From: Ipomoea triloba
Taxonomy: Eukaryota; Streptophyta; Magnoliopsida; Solanales; Convolvulaceae
Assembly: GCF_003576645.1 (NCBI RefSeq)
Contig: NC_044916.1
Location: 33,545,800-33,609,799 of the forward strand
DNA length: 64,000 nucleotides
Direction: 5' to 3'
The translations under genes were made by a program, and so were the position numbers. Of this stretch, positions 45,743 through 57,522 are shown one piece after another (positions within the stretch are counted from its first letter, which is position 1; each line of letters opens with the position of its first letter). A model generated the notes under the pieces. The model was given only the letters and a program-made list of their open reading frames with translations. It did not search any database and was not told where the DNA came from.

Positions 45743-48700
45743 TCAATTACTTTGCCTTCCCTTCCCCCCTTTCTTGCCGCTTCTTTTGAACTTTTTCCCC
45801 TTGCTGGGCTTACTCTTCAAATGAGCTATTCTGTTTGCCTTCTTCTCCCTCTCTTTTCGAATTTGTTCATGGTCTTTAATTTCTGAACGTACATGGGCAT
45901 TCGGTATTGATCTATTATTCTTCCTTCCACGTTGGAATTTCATATTCCCACCTTTAACTCCCAAACCACCTGTGGAAACAGACAAGACAACGGTGAATAT
46001 ACTCACACTTGGATCAGATCATCAGATAGAGATACATCTCAATTTCCAGATAATATCAGATATCTAATCAAAACATGCAAATGAGTAACAAGTTAACAAA
46101 CAGCAGCAGACTGTCAGTCTGTAACAGAGGGGGAAAAGAGAGTTGTTTAGTTTACACAAAAGCATCCCTAATAATCCATATCCATATAGAATAATAAAGA
46201 TACACTGTACAGAAGGATTAGAAGCATTATCAGCCTCTTAAGGAATGCACAATCTTTACTTAAAAATTCGTTCCATGCTTCCATTTGTGGTTTAAAAAAA
46301 AAATAATAATAAAAATAAAAATAAAACAGTGAAAAGATGAAGAGTAGTGAGATCCTACACTCCTAGTCCTAGTACAAATGTTGTTAAGGTGGCGGACTTT
46401 AACCCTGCCAGCAGAGTGTAGACACTGCCAGCAGAGTAAAAAAAATTATATAAGTATAACAAGCCAGTGAGCCACTAAGAAAGAAAGAAAATGAAATCAG
46501 AAGTTTAGAAATTAGAACAAAAAAAGAAAAAAAGGGCCAGTCAGCCAAGAAGAAAGAAGGAAGTGTCAGCTGCGACAGCGATTCAGCGGTGGAAGGGCGA
46601 GGCTGGGAGGAGCAGAGTCAGATGCGTTTGGTGGTGAAAGGCGAGGCTGGGAGGGTTTTCACTTTTTAATTAACTTGGGTCGGACTCAGGTTTTAGTCCG
46701 GGTTAGGCATCCAAGATGCTGCCCGGACGCCTAGGCAACGCCCAAGCTCGCCTCACCCATTTCAGGCGAGGCGAGGCGAGCTCGTTAGGAATCCGGTCTC
46801 CACCAACCGGACACCTAGGCAATGCCTTGACAACTATGCCTAGTACAGAGCATACTAGAAACACAGACTTAGTATGAAGCTAGAAAAAGAAAATTCATGC
46901 TTCAGAAATCAGAGGACATAACCGCAGAAAAGATCATGCAGTAGTTTCGTTACAAACCTCTACCAGCTGAACTTGTTGATTCTCCAATACTATCATCCAT
47001 GTTGGTTCCTTTGAGGGACACTTTCTTGTGTGACTGTTCTTTCCATTTTTTGTATATCCCAGTTTTATTAGCTTTCACCTTTGCACCCCCCTCTGTCTTT
47101 ATCTGTGCACAATTGACAAAACATGTGAAATAGCAAGGAAAGATGTATACCTATACCTGGAATCTCACAAAGACTATGCAAACCAACAAGCAAGAACTAG
47201 CAAAAGTTCCCACAAAATGGGAAGAACAGGATAGCACTAGCACAATAATACCAAATAACAATTCCTGCTTAACTGCATAAAATTTTCTGGGCCCCATATA
47301 CTTAATGACAATTGTCCAGTGACACAAATTAAAACAGGCATAAAAATTTTAAAATTAATTAATTAATTAAATTTAAAAAAAAAAAAACAAAAAGGTACCT
47401 TCCCACTAGCAGTCACACGATCCCCATTATTCAGCTTGATGTACTTTTTACTCCTCTGTATAGAACACATTCAGTTAATTACCAAAAAGAGTCAAAAGAC
47501 CACTGATTACAGAATGTGCAGATAGTTCAGTAGATTGATTGTACCTTGTCCCAGTGATACGTAGTTTTTTGTTTATGCAGCCCTTGTTTATCATCAGCTA
47601 CTAAATCTAGAACAGCGGCATCCAACCTAATCAACACGAAATGTTATCTAAAACTCTAAAATTTAAGATAATAGCAATTTCTTGTTGCCAAAAATCACAT
47701 TCTACCCTAAGGTTAAAATTGCACGCATGTTTTGATAGATTTACCTATTGGATTCAAATCCGTGGTTAGCTTTCACCGAAAGTCCAGCCTCAAAATGCTG
47801 AAATGGATGAGTTAGACATTCACATATCAAAATATGTTCAAACGGAATGCAATCATGAAAAAATGTTTGAAAACCAGTGACTCGTAAACCTTACCTGATT
47901 TGTTGGTACAGCACTTATGAAGTACTCATCATCTTTGAAGCTCTTAGCCTTTCTTTTAGATCCAGAAACTGCCAAATAAAACATGTATTGAAAAATCAAA
48001 TAAAATCAAGCAAAAAAGAATAAAAAGAAAGAAGTTATGCTCAAGTGGCATATTCATGCATGGAAATATTACTCTGCAATGTATTGGTTAAACCTTGCTT
48101 CAATGCAAAAGCTAATAAACAATTAATAACAATATAGTACATCTGTGTCTAAGGATTTTAACTGTGATAAAAATACATAACATCATAAATTCATAATTGG
48201 ATGAGACATATTCTGTGAAGCAGATCTCAATTTCCCCCAGCAAATTATTCTCTCTTATATTTCTAATTTTTTAATAGAGTCAAAGAAACACTTTAATTAA
48301 ACACACATCAGATATAAGATATGAAGGCTTAAATAAAATAGAAATGCAAATATGCAGTTCATGCTATAAAAATGATGCTCATAGACCAAACTCTCATATT
48401 CATTTTTTGGACTACTCCACTTCTTCAATTACAAATGTCAATAGGCAGTTCTTCTGAGCACTTTTCCAGAACTGAGCAGAATTCTATCAGAACTACACTA
48501 AATAGAATGGTTAAAATGTAGTGCAGATACAAACTCTGATATTATATTGCAGGTAAAGAAGATTAAAAATGACCACGGACAAACCTGGTTTCTCCTTGAC
48601 TTGGGAAGAAATGCATTCTTCAGTCTCATCCTAAAATATAGCCAATATTTTAGCAAGCTTAACAAAACAAAAGCACTAAAAAGCCAGCATTTGGAATTGC

Positions 48701-49100
48701 AAAGCAATGAGTCAATGACAACTCAGAAACAGGGGACAGGACCAAATAAGTGAGAGAGCCATGAGAAAATGGTCAAACAATATCTGAAGAAATAGCAGAA
48801 GATAAAGCCTCCCCCCTCTCCAAAAAAAAGGGAACATATTAATAGCCCTTTATATAAGACAAAGAGATGGATTCATTACAGAAAGCTTCACCTTAGACAC
48901 ATGATCGCCACTGCAGCGCTGTTGGCGCACTTTATTTATGACCTCCTCATGGATAGCTCTTTTCATCTTCATCACATCAACCCACTGACTGCCCTGCAAT
49001 TCCATTCTCCATTAAATATACTGGAAAAAAAAATGCATGTTTTCCCTCCACACAAAATGAGGATACTCTTTCGGAATTGCTTATGACTCCACACAAAATG

Positions 49101-49139
<39 letters not shown>

Positions 49140-51914
49140 TAACAGTTATAGGCACATAATGTGAATAGAGAAAACATATATAAACTCAAACAGGAGACCA
49201 CAGAAAACATGTATATGGACAAAAGTTATATAACCAACAAAATGGTAAGTATTATTGTAATTAAATGAAGCTATGCAGAAAACTTTAATTTGCACATTTA
49301 AATCACATTTGCACAAAAAAGTTCAAATCTTTGATTGGAGGAAAGATCGGTCCATTCAAAAACTTGATGCCTGATTGCAAACCGTGAACATCTCAACAAT
49401 TCTTAAGGAAGGGCGTTTCACAATTACCAGAAAACATACTTTTCTAGAGGAAATATGGCATATTATCAGAGTTATTTCTTAATTCCAGAAGAAACATATG
49501 AAAAGCCATTTTGATAAATAAAAAAGTAGTCAAAAAACTTGTGAAGGATTACTTATAAATACACTAGACTACAGTTATCTGTTTTTTACACTTAGTTTCT
49601 ATTTTATTTTTTTGGAAAGACCTTACTCTTAGCTTAACCTTATGAAGAAACACTGAATTCTCCACAATACAGAAAATGGATTTTCCCACTGTTTCAATAC
49701 CAGAGACTGCTGTTATATGTACAGAAAGCAGGTTGTAGCAATGTCAAATACATGATTAAATTCCACTATTCAACGTTGCTTCAATTTAGTCTCATAACCT
49801 TAGCAAGCCTAACCCTAAACATAAGCATAATGTTTAATAGTCAATATATGCTTCCCTACAAAATTGTAAAGTCAAAATCTATTGGAATCTCACTTTAAAT
49901 CTTGAATAAAGAAAAATAAAAAAATAAATAAATTATCCAAATAGATACAGAGAGACTGAGAGAGAGAGACCTTGATTAGATGATAGTGAAAAATATTTTT
50001 AAAAATCAGGAAGGAGTTATTCATAAATCATCTGGCACTAAAATGGGTGAGAAAAATTACTTGATGTTTTGACTTAGCAGCTTCACCTTCAGCTTCCAGG
50101 ATGGTTTGTTTCGGTCTTAAACAAAGCAACAAGTTAATATTAAATAAATGGAATCCACCAAATGCCCAAACATGTAAAATTAAACTTGTTATTGTGTCAC
50201 CTGAAGGTTTTCAGACGTTCAGAAAAGGCTAATGCTGTTAACTCATTACCACCCAGAAGATTTTTAAAAAGCAGATGCAACCCTTCACGAGGCAGATCTT
50301 TTACTCTTTTGACCGATTCCCTAGAAGGTTTTGCTTTTGTCTTTGAATATATCCGAAATGAATTCTTGCATGGTTTTTGAAGAGAGATCAGCTCAGCAGA
50401 TGATTCAATAATCTCTCGAACTCTGTCGGAGAGAAGATCTAAAGCCGTTTGGGGAAACCGCCCATAGATGGTTTCTCCATTTGCAGTGGACTGTTCCATT
50501 CTAGACATAACTCCATCAATATCCTGTAAAACCTCTTCCTCAGTAGGAGCAGCCCTTATTGGTTTTGAGAGAAAGAGGTGAAGATCTAATAAGTAAGGCA
50601 TGTCTTCAGGAGTGACAAAAGAATAGGCAGTACCAGTACGACCAGCCCTTGCAACTCGTCCAACTCGATGGACAAAGAGTTTAGGTTTGCAAGGGAAATC
50701 AAAGTTGATAACATTATCCAGCAGTGGGATATCTATTCCCCTGGCTGCAACATCAGTAACAATAAGCAGCATTGTCTTTCTTGCTCTGAACTTTGAAATA
50801 TGGATGTTACGGGCATCTTGATCCATTTTTCCATAACAAACAGAAGACTCAATACCTTCATCTCTCAAAAGAATGCTAAGGAACTCCAAGTGATACTGGG
50901 TGGCAACAAAAATTAATGTCTGCTCATCAGATCTAATTAGTTCTCTAATCAGATATAAAATGGCAGCATGTTTCTCTTCATGTCTTAGAGTGAAAAAGGT
51001 AAGCTTCAAGTCAGGACTTATCTTAGTCTCCAAATCAAGGCGTACTAGCTGAGGGTCTCGAAGACCAGCCTTGGCAAACTCAGCAAGGGCACTTGGTAAT
51101 GTTGCACTGAAAAGCAAAGTTTGGCGATTCTCACTTAGATGGGTGAGAACTGTGTGCAATTGCTCAGCAAACCCCATGCTAAATAGACAATCTGCTTCAT
51201 CAAACACTACATATTCCACAGAGCGCAGGGAAAAATCATCTACCTCTGATAAATGATGCATAAGCCGACCAGGAGTTGCAATTATAATATCCGGACTTTG
51301 TGCCAATTCTTCAAATTGGCTTTCCATACTATCACCACCAACTAATAAGCTAACACGGAGATCTGCATTGAATTGTCAAAATCGTCATAATTCAGACAAG
51401 TCTTTGAAAAATAAGGCGAGTGAGAATTAAGCCATATATAATATGTGGTATGATAAGTTAAAACACCAGAAGTAGGGTGTAAAAAATTAAAAGAAAAGCG
51501 AGCTGATGAGCACACATATATATTTTTTCAAAATTCACCTGTGAAGCGACCAAGCTCTTTGGTGAACTTGAGGGTCTGAAGAGCCAAATCTCGGGTGGGA
51601 GAGAGTATGAGAGCTCTAGTTCCAGCCTGGGGCACGTGTTGCTGGAGCTTTTCGAGCATGGGGACCAGAAATGCAGCGGTTTTTCCGGAGCCAGTCCGAG
51701 CCATGGCGACGACGTCGTTGCCGGCAAGGATGAGCGGCATGGTCTTCCGCTGAATTGGGGTGGGGACTCTGTAGCCCTTACGCTTAATTCCTCTGAACAC
51801 ATTGTGGCTGAGCCCTAGCGATTCGAAACCGCCAGACTTGGATTTCTTCTGCTCCTTCTGCTTCCGCTTAAGCTCTGCTTTCGAGCTCACCAGAATTCCA
51901 GTCCCCTTCGCCAT
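45743..51914 (-). CDS. RH29: DEAD-box ATP-dependent RNA helicase, RH29 (DBP10/DDX54) type, 790 aa
   Basis: Eleven exons on minus: 51914-51539, 51362-50201, 50115-50061, 48993-48892, 48630-48585, 47968-47895, 47797-47745, 47626-47545, 47455-47399, 47102-46964 and 45969-45743. All phases fit. The helicase core has the Q motif GYRVPTPIQ (47-55), Walker A ARTGSGKT (72-79), PTRDLA (106-111), TPGR (155-158), DEAD (180-183), SAT (211-213), [10 protein letters not shown] (328-337) and [13 protein letters not shown] (357-369). The C-terminus has [26 protein letters not shown] and a very basic end ([19 protein letters not shown]), as in DBP10/DDX54. Yeast DBP10 acts in nucleolar 60S ribosome assembly, and the same role is inferred here. 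A (TA)n at 49107-49137 lies in intron 3. Confidence 0.94.
46550..46850. repeat. GC-rich relic repeat in helicase intron 10
   Basis: GGCGAGGCTGGGAGG occurs near 46596 and 46642, followed by CGCCTAGGCAACGCC, GGCGAGGCGAGGCGAG and ACACCTAGGCAATGCC. The block is foreign in composition to the AT-rich intron and is probably transposon-derived. Confidence 0.45.
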
Positions 51915-52106
51915 TGATCAAAGATATGTGTACGTCTGCAGCCCTTCAGGAGGCAGGATAGCGAAAGGAGAAGAAGGGTAGGGGTTTTGGGGTTTCCGAG
52001 TTCGGACAGCAAGAGAGCCCGGTTTCGCTTTTACTGGATTTGGACCTACCACTTTAGTCCAATTAGGTTTTTTTTTTTGGGGGGGCAAATTATACATTTC
52101 GACCAT

Positions 52107-52994
52107 GGTTCAAAATAACCATTCATATTAAATGTTTACAATTAAATATAATTATTATGTTACCCGTCTGATGCAAGTACTAAATATTTAAAATATTAAA
52201 ATTATGTTATGTTATTAAAAACTATAAATATATATAAATATTATATATAAAAATGAAATATGAGGTTCATTTATTTATATTGTTTTGTTATTTAATAAAT
52301 ATATTGATATATTGATATTGATTTGTTATGATACAATTATGAACATATATATTTGCAATTAAATTAAGAATTGATATTTAATATAGATAAATAGTAAAAG
52401 TAATTAACTGTAACACGACTTCAGGACAATCACGCCAGAGTTGAAAATTGAGCCGTCATTCTCAACGGTCGCCGTCACCGGGAAATTGAAAAGAACATCG
52501 ATGTTGCGCAGGACGATGATGGCGGAATCGACAAATATTACCGGAGCTTACCGAAAATATTTTTCCCTCGTTTTAAAACATCAATTGACCATTTTAACCC
52601 CAACAATAAACATTTTATAAACATTTACGTTTTTCCTGTAAGAATTGGCCGGCAGGACCAAATCGGTTAAAAAATGCATAGTTAGTGGACTAAATTGTTA
52701 ACTTTTAAAGTCAAGTACTCAAATTAACAAGACCCATAGTCACATGACCAAAAGTGTAATTAACTCAAATATATAACACAACATTGATAGTAAAATTAGT
52801 CTACCTGCATGAAACATAACACACACGCATATATATATATATATATAATTATTTTAAAAAATAATTGAAATTTAGCCATATTTAATATGATTAAGCACAC
52901 ATTAAAAAACAATTATTTTTATAAATTTAAATTTAATGTATATAATAATAATAATCTTTATCCTTTTTTTTTTAATTACAAACATTATCAGCAC
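52107..52994. other. AT-rich region upstream of the helicase gene
   Basis: No exon is visible. A GC-richer patch at 52435-52540 (GCCGTCACCGGG, GGCGGAATCG) has no usable ORF. Confidence 0.5.
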
Positions 52995-53141
52995 GTTTGG
53001 TTCACGGAATGAATTTTAAGGGAATAGGAATACTATTCCATAAGGAATGGAATAGGTAAGGAATAAAATATGAATTGTATTCCAACGTTTGGTTCGCTAA
53101 AAGAATGCTATGTCATTTCCTGCCTATTCCGTGAACCAAAC
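52995..53141. mobile_element. MITE with GTTTGGTTCACGGAAT ends
   Basis: GTTTGGTTCACGGAAT on the left is exactly inverted as ATTCCGTGAACCAAAC on the right, 147 bp overall. GGAATAGG and CCTATTCC words fill the interior. No clear target duplication. Confidence 0.8.
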
Positions 53142-53354
53142 ACCCCGTAAATGATAAAATCCAACTAATGCATGTTGAGAAAGAAGTAACCAAGTCTGAT
53201 ATTTAATCCAACTCATTTTAATAACCTGAACTATTCTAATATTTCAAATCTATTCCAATACAAATTTGACCCAAGTATGATCCGACCCAACTAACCCAAA
53301 CCCAACAACCCGTAGTATAAATATTACAACCCACCCATGTTAAACCCTAAACAC

Positions 53355-53615
53355 ATGTTCGTTCTTCCGCAGCCTTCCTCCGGTCCTCTTTGTCTACCTT
53401 CCGCTCCTCATCCTATCTCTTGCAGCCGCTCCAAATCCACCATTTCTGTTCCTCTTCTAGCACCCTTATATCCCACAAGCCACATTCATGGCCCACCTAT
53501 CACCCTTACCCCGAAAAAGAACTTTACAACGTGCAGAGGACTGGGCTTCACTGCCTCATTTGCCCGCCGTGATTACCGATTAGTTCATCGCCCAACTGGG
53601 ATTCCAGGAGAATGA
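53355..53615 (+). CDS. Short ORF with plastid-transit-like N-terminus, 86 aa, unrecognised
   Basis: From ATG 53355 the frame reads MFVLPQPSSGPLCLPSAPHP and is rich in Ser, Pro and Leu with few acidic residues, ending FARRDYRLVHRPTGIPGE. AGTATAAATATT at 53313-53324 could be a TATA box about 30-40 bp upstream. It may be a real short plastid protein or the first exon of a lost gene. No family is recognised. Confidence 0.35.
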   Translation: MFVLPQPSSGPLCLPSAPHPISCSRSKSTISVPLLAPLYPTSHIHGPPITLTPKKNFTTCRGLGFTASFARRDYRLVHRPTGIPGE

Positions 53616-53727
53616 ATAAGAATAAGGTAAGGAGCAAGAAGAAGCCCTCAATTCGATTTCGATCGTTGGTGGAGGCAGAGACATATAGCTCCATCAATGC
53701 CATCGGGGCATCCAAACATAAAAGAGA

Positions 53728-55190
53728 TTAATTCCCCAGACATCTTTCTCCATCACGGCCACCAGCACCTCCAAACATAAAAGAGTATTGGTACCAATCA
53801 TCATGGAAATTGTATCCTATACTCTCTGCAAAGTAACATCTAGAAAGTTGAGTCTGAACCATACTCTCATCAACAACAGCAGAACCGTATACAGGATCAG
53901 AATAACTAACTCGACGCATATAACAAGTTTTATCATATTGCTTAAATTTGAATCTGCCACTTCCCATTTGAGGGCTTTGACTTTGACCTTCTGGTTTGAA
54001 ACATTCCCCTCAAAATCTCAATTGGCTGGCGCTTTCACTCATCTTTGAAAATATGGAACTTGGCCATGTACCAAGTGTTTGGTCATTGAAATTTAATTCC
54101 CAATCTCCATTGGAATCCTAAAGAATTTTACATAAAAAAAACATAATTTAAATTTTTATTATAAAAATATAAATTTAGGGTAACGTATATATTAGGTATC
54201 AACAAAAACAAAATATAGTATATCACATTCGGTAATTTGTATATATAATAAAAAATAATTTGACTATAAATTTATAAGTTAATTTACTATCTATTAAGTA
54301 TATTTCTGCATGTTTTAACCACTTATAACTTTTTGTAACTAAAAATAAAATGGTAATAAAGATGACGTAATAATTCAATATTTTAGCATTTGTAACAAAT
54401 TCAATAAATGCAAATCGTACCTTTACAACTTCAAGGGTCACGTCGAATTGTTGTCCTTCAAATACAGACATGTTGGGAAAAGGATAATCAACTGGTATAA
54501 CATTAGAGGTTATCACAAATCCCGGACAATGATTAATATAGCATCCAGTTTTTGCATAGTTGTCACTCTATAAATTTGAAACGTTATTGATTTACATTAT
54601 ATTAGTTAATTATTAAAAAAAATCTTTTTGATAATTGTAAAAATAAGCTAAGAGGTTAAAGAAAAATACTAACTGTCCATTTGCTAAATAATCGAGTGCG
54701 CACATCAACATATATTGAAGGGTGTACCTAACAGAAACATATTATAATTATATAATAATTGGATAAAAATGTTAATTATTGCATATTGAATTCAAAAGCA
54801 CCGTCCATAAAAGAGAAACTTACTGTCCATCCAACTACTATTTGATTATCTTCATCCTCCACATACAAAGAAGATGAACTATATTGGTGATCTCCTCGTA
54901 GTATTGGATTCCATATAGTCATTGTAGCTTTGGCACCAGTAAATCTTCCCGAAGGAGCATTCCCAACTATAAGCCCTGCAAACTGAATTATATTAAATTT
55001 ATTGTCAAAATCAATATTAATATAATACGTCATATATACTTAATTAGTAAAACTTTCAAATTGTCTTACATCAGTATGGCGTTGTCTCTCATCATATGAA
55101 TGATTGCCCAACTTCTGGGGGCTGTGTAGATTTTGAATTTTTTGTAATTGTTGTTTGGACATTCCGCGAATAGGAACGCTCCCGTGTACG
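53728..55190 (-). pseudogene. Neprosin-domain (DUF239) gene remnant, N-terminus missing
   Basis: Five exon blocks on minus fit the plant neprosin family: about 55190-55070 (VPIRGMSKQQLQ, NHSYDERQRHTD), 54982-54824 (GAKATMTIWNP, VVGWT), 54727-54674 (VHPSIYVDVRTRLFSKWT), 54567-54421 (GCYINHCPGFV) and 54117-53728 (NGDWELNFND, MGSGRFKF). Splice sites look intact. The last exon has one in-frame TGA at 54010-54012, where the family usually has a Trp or Gly near the GGE motif. Upstream, the first block runs straight into a dispersed repeat at about 55190, so the signal peptide and activation domain are missing. Neprosin proteins are secreted glutamic-type prolyl peptidases or relatives. One stop plus lost start makes function unlikely, unless the TGA is a sequence error. 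Confidence 0.82.
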
Positions 55191-55310
55191 TGTATCGCGC
55201 GTCATGTGTGCACTTTACGTGCATGATTAACAAATGACCACATTTAGTCATTTATCAATAATCTTGCATTAAATACTATACATATATAATCGATTCAAAT
55301 CCAAGTATTA
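55185..55310. repeat. Dispersed repeat family C, copy 1
   Basis: GTACGTGTATCGCGCGTCAT, GTGTGCACTTTACGTGCATG, ATTAACAAATGACCACATTT and TTGCATTAAATACTATACAT follow in order. The left end abuts the neprosin remnant. Confidence 0.85.
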
Positions 55311-55314
55311 TACA

Positions 55315-55566
55315 AAGGTGGACCGGTGGGCCCAAGTCCATGTTCGCAATTTAAAAACTCTATGTTCACAATTTTAGAACTCTATTAAATATAGAGTTAT
55401 GAAATTGCGAACATAGAGTTTAAAAATTGTAAACATAAAGTTCAAAAACCGTGAACAGAGAGTTTTAAAATTGTGAATATATAGTACTAAAATTATGAAC
55501 ATAAGTACTAAAATTGTGAACATTGACCTAGTTCCACTTTGCAAGGTGGATCCCGGTCCATGGCAT
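55315..55566. repeat. Repeat family B, copy 2
   Basis: GGTGGACCGGTGGGCCCAAG opens it and TGCAAGGTGGATCCCGGTCC closes it, with ATGTTCACAATTTTAGAACT and inverted TGTGAACATAGAGTT-type words between. It matches 15856-16150. Confidence 0.65.
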
Positions 55567-55687
55567 AACAACCATATATTAAATCTCACTAATCAAACCA
55601 ACTACATAAATGTGATGGGAGTAAATGGAGTTGGTTTAATTATTAAGTGGAGGTTTAATCGAGTCTCCTAATTATTTAGGTCCCTCC

Positions 55688-55832
55688 GCAGTGCGTGCAC
55701 TGTACGTGTATCGTGCGTTATGTGTGCACTTTACGCGCATGATTAACAAATGACCGCATTTAGTCATTTATCAATATTCTTGCATTAAATACTATACATA
55801 TATAATCGACTCAAATTGAAGTGTTATACCAA
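55688..55832. repeat. Dispersed repeat family C, copy 2
   Basis: GTGCGTGCACTGTACGTGTA, GTGTGCACTTTACGCGCATG, ATTAACAAATGACCGCATTT and ACTATACATATATAATCGAC match copies 1 and 4. Confidence 0.85.
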
Positions 55833-56555
55833 TTTATCGACGGAAGAAGAAGAGTATGTGGGTGCAGTGGTTTGGGCAAGGGGGGATGAGGTGTGAAAAA
55901 GACTCCATTCCAATAATATGCAGAAAGAAGATATAGGAGGAGGGTAGGGATAACAATAATATGCATGCCATTCTTGGCCCTTTCTTGCATGAAGATCATA
56001 AATCAATAATACACCCTGACCACCCATTTTTGTACTAGGTAATTAATTTGACCCCGTGGAGTGTGGACCTACCCTAGATCCCATGCCATTCTCTCCCTCC
56101 AACTTATTTTATCATAGTTTGCCACTATTATTATATGTTCATACTTTTTGAGAATTATTATATGTTCATACTATGCTTACAGAGACATATATGCTCATAC
56201 TATGTTTACTCAGTTTCTATTTTTACAAGAGTATGGAGGGTTAGATGTGTAGTATAACTCGGGGAAATATGGATCTGAAGAAATATGTAATGATGACAGA
56301 TTGACAGAAGGGTTAGATGGGAAGGGAAAATATTTATTCCTTACTCCTTATTAGTCAAGTGAGAGCTGAATGCTCCGTCATTTACTTTATTATGTTGGTG
56401 ATTACTATATGTTTCTTAAAAAAATGATGATATATGTGTTCATTAATTTAATTAAAACTAATTAATTACTGCAGCTATATGAGTTTAATTGTTTCATGTA
56501 TATATTATCAAAATTTCAAAAGTTATGCATGCCCACATTAATTAATAATTAACAA

Positions 56556-56645
56556 GTCGTGCGTGTATTGTACGTGTATCGTGTGTCATGTGTGCACTTT
56601 ACGTGCACGATTAACAAATGACCACATTTAGTCATTTATCAAGTG
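56556..56645. repeat. Dispersed repeat family C, copy 3 (short)
   Basis: GTGCGTGTATTGTACGTGTA and GTGTGCACTTTACGTGCACG, then ATTAACAAATGACCACATTT; it stops after TTTATCAA, so it lacks the right half. Confidence 0.8.
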
Positions 56646-56689
56646 TGACTTAATGGCTTGTAATACAATTACAAACTGTAATATACTAA

Positions 56690-57120
56690 TAAAATAAATA
56701 ATTTAAAAAAAAAAACAAAAAACAAGGAGGAGGTACAGGAGGCAGCCACCTCTTCCTTCATCAAAGGAGGAGGCAAGGCTGCGTCCACTGTATTATGGAC
56801 GGAGGAGGAGGCAAAAACTGCCTCCTCCTCCATCCATCCGCGACTTGAACGGAGGATGATCCTTTTTCTTTTATTTTATACTTGTAAAAAAAAAAAAAAC
56901 AAGTGTTAAAAAATATTAATCACAATATATTAGGGAGTAGTAATTAGTGTACAGTTAGCTACCTTGTTGAGTGATGAAGATGGTCTTTCTTCTTCTTTCC
57001 TATGTTTCTCTCCTCGATGTTCTCCGCCCTGCAACTTCTGTCAACAACTGAAGCTCGGCTCTCTCAGATCTGCTTTCGAGAAAGAAGATTGTGAGTAGTG
57101 AGCAACAAGAACACCGTATA
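56690..57120. other. Purine-rich inverted block and leader-like sequence
   Basis: GGAGGAGGCAAAAACTGCCTCCTCCTCC near 56803 is an inverted repeat, here described by its halves GGAGGAGGCA and TGCCTCCTCC. From 56960 the plus strand has CT-rich words. I see no ORF worth calling. Confidence 0.4.
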
Positions 57121-57371
57121 TAATTTTAGAAGAAGCTCCTGCTTACCTTATACAATTTTTAATAAATAACCTTATACAATTTTAGAAGAAGCTGTTGCTC
57201 ACCTTTTACAATTTTTAATAAATAATGAAATAAGGATTCAATTTTAATTTGATGGGCATATCATCTAAGTGTGGTCCAACAAAGCTCACCTTAGGGAGTC
57301 ATCATATATTTAAAGTTAAACTGATAGAATTGCTACAAGAAAATTAATTGTCTTAACACATAAATTTCATA

Positions 57372-57522
57372 GTGCGTGCACTGTGCGTAAGTCGTGCGTC
57401 ATGTGTGCACTTTACGCGCATGATTAACAAATGACCACATTTAGTCATTTTTCAATATTCTTGCATTAAATACTATACATATATAATCGACTCAAATCGA
57501 AGTGTTATACAAAGATAGTGAG
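57372..57522. repeat. Dispersed repeat family C, copy 4
   Basis: GTGCGTGCACTGTGCGTAAG, GTGTGCACTTTACGCGCATG, ATTAACAAATGACCACATTT and TATATAATCGACTCAAATCG match copy 2 to the same right end GTGTTATAC. Confidence 0.85.

Noticed and set aside
48498..48753. Small ORFs on both strands within the helicase gene
   Set aside because: They overlap exon 5 and its introns in other frames.
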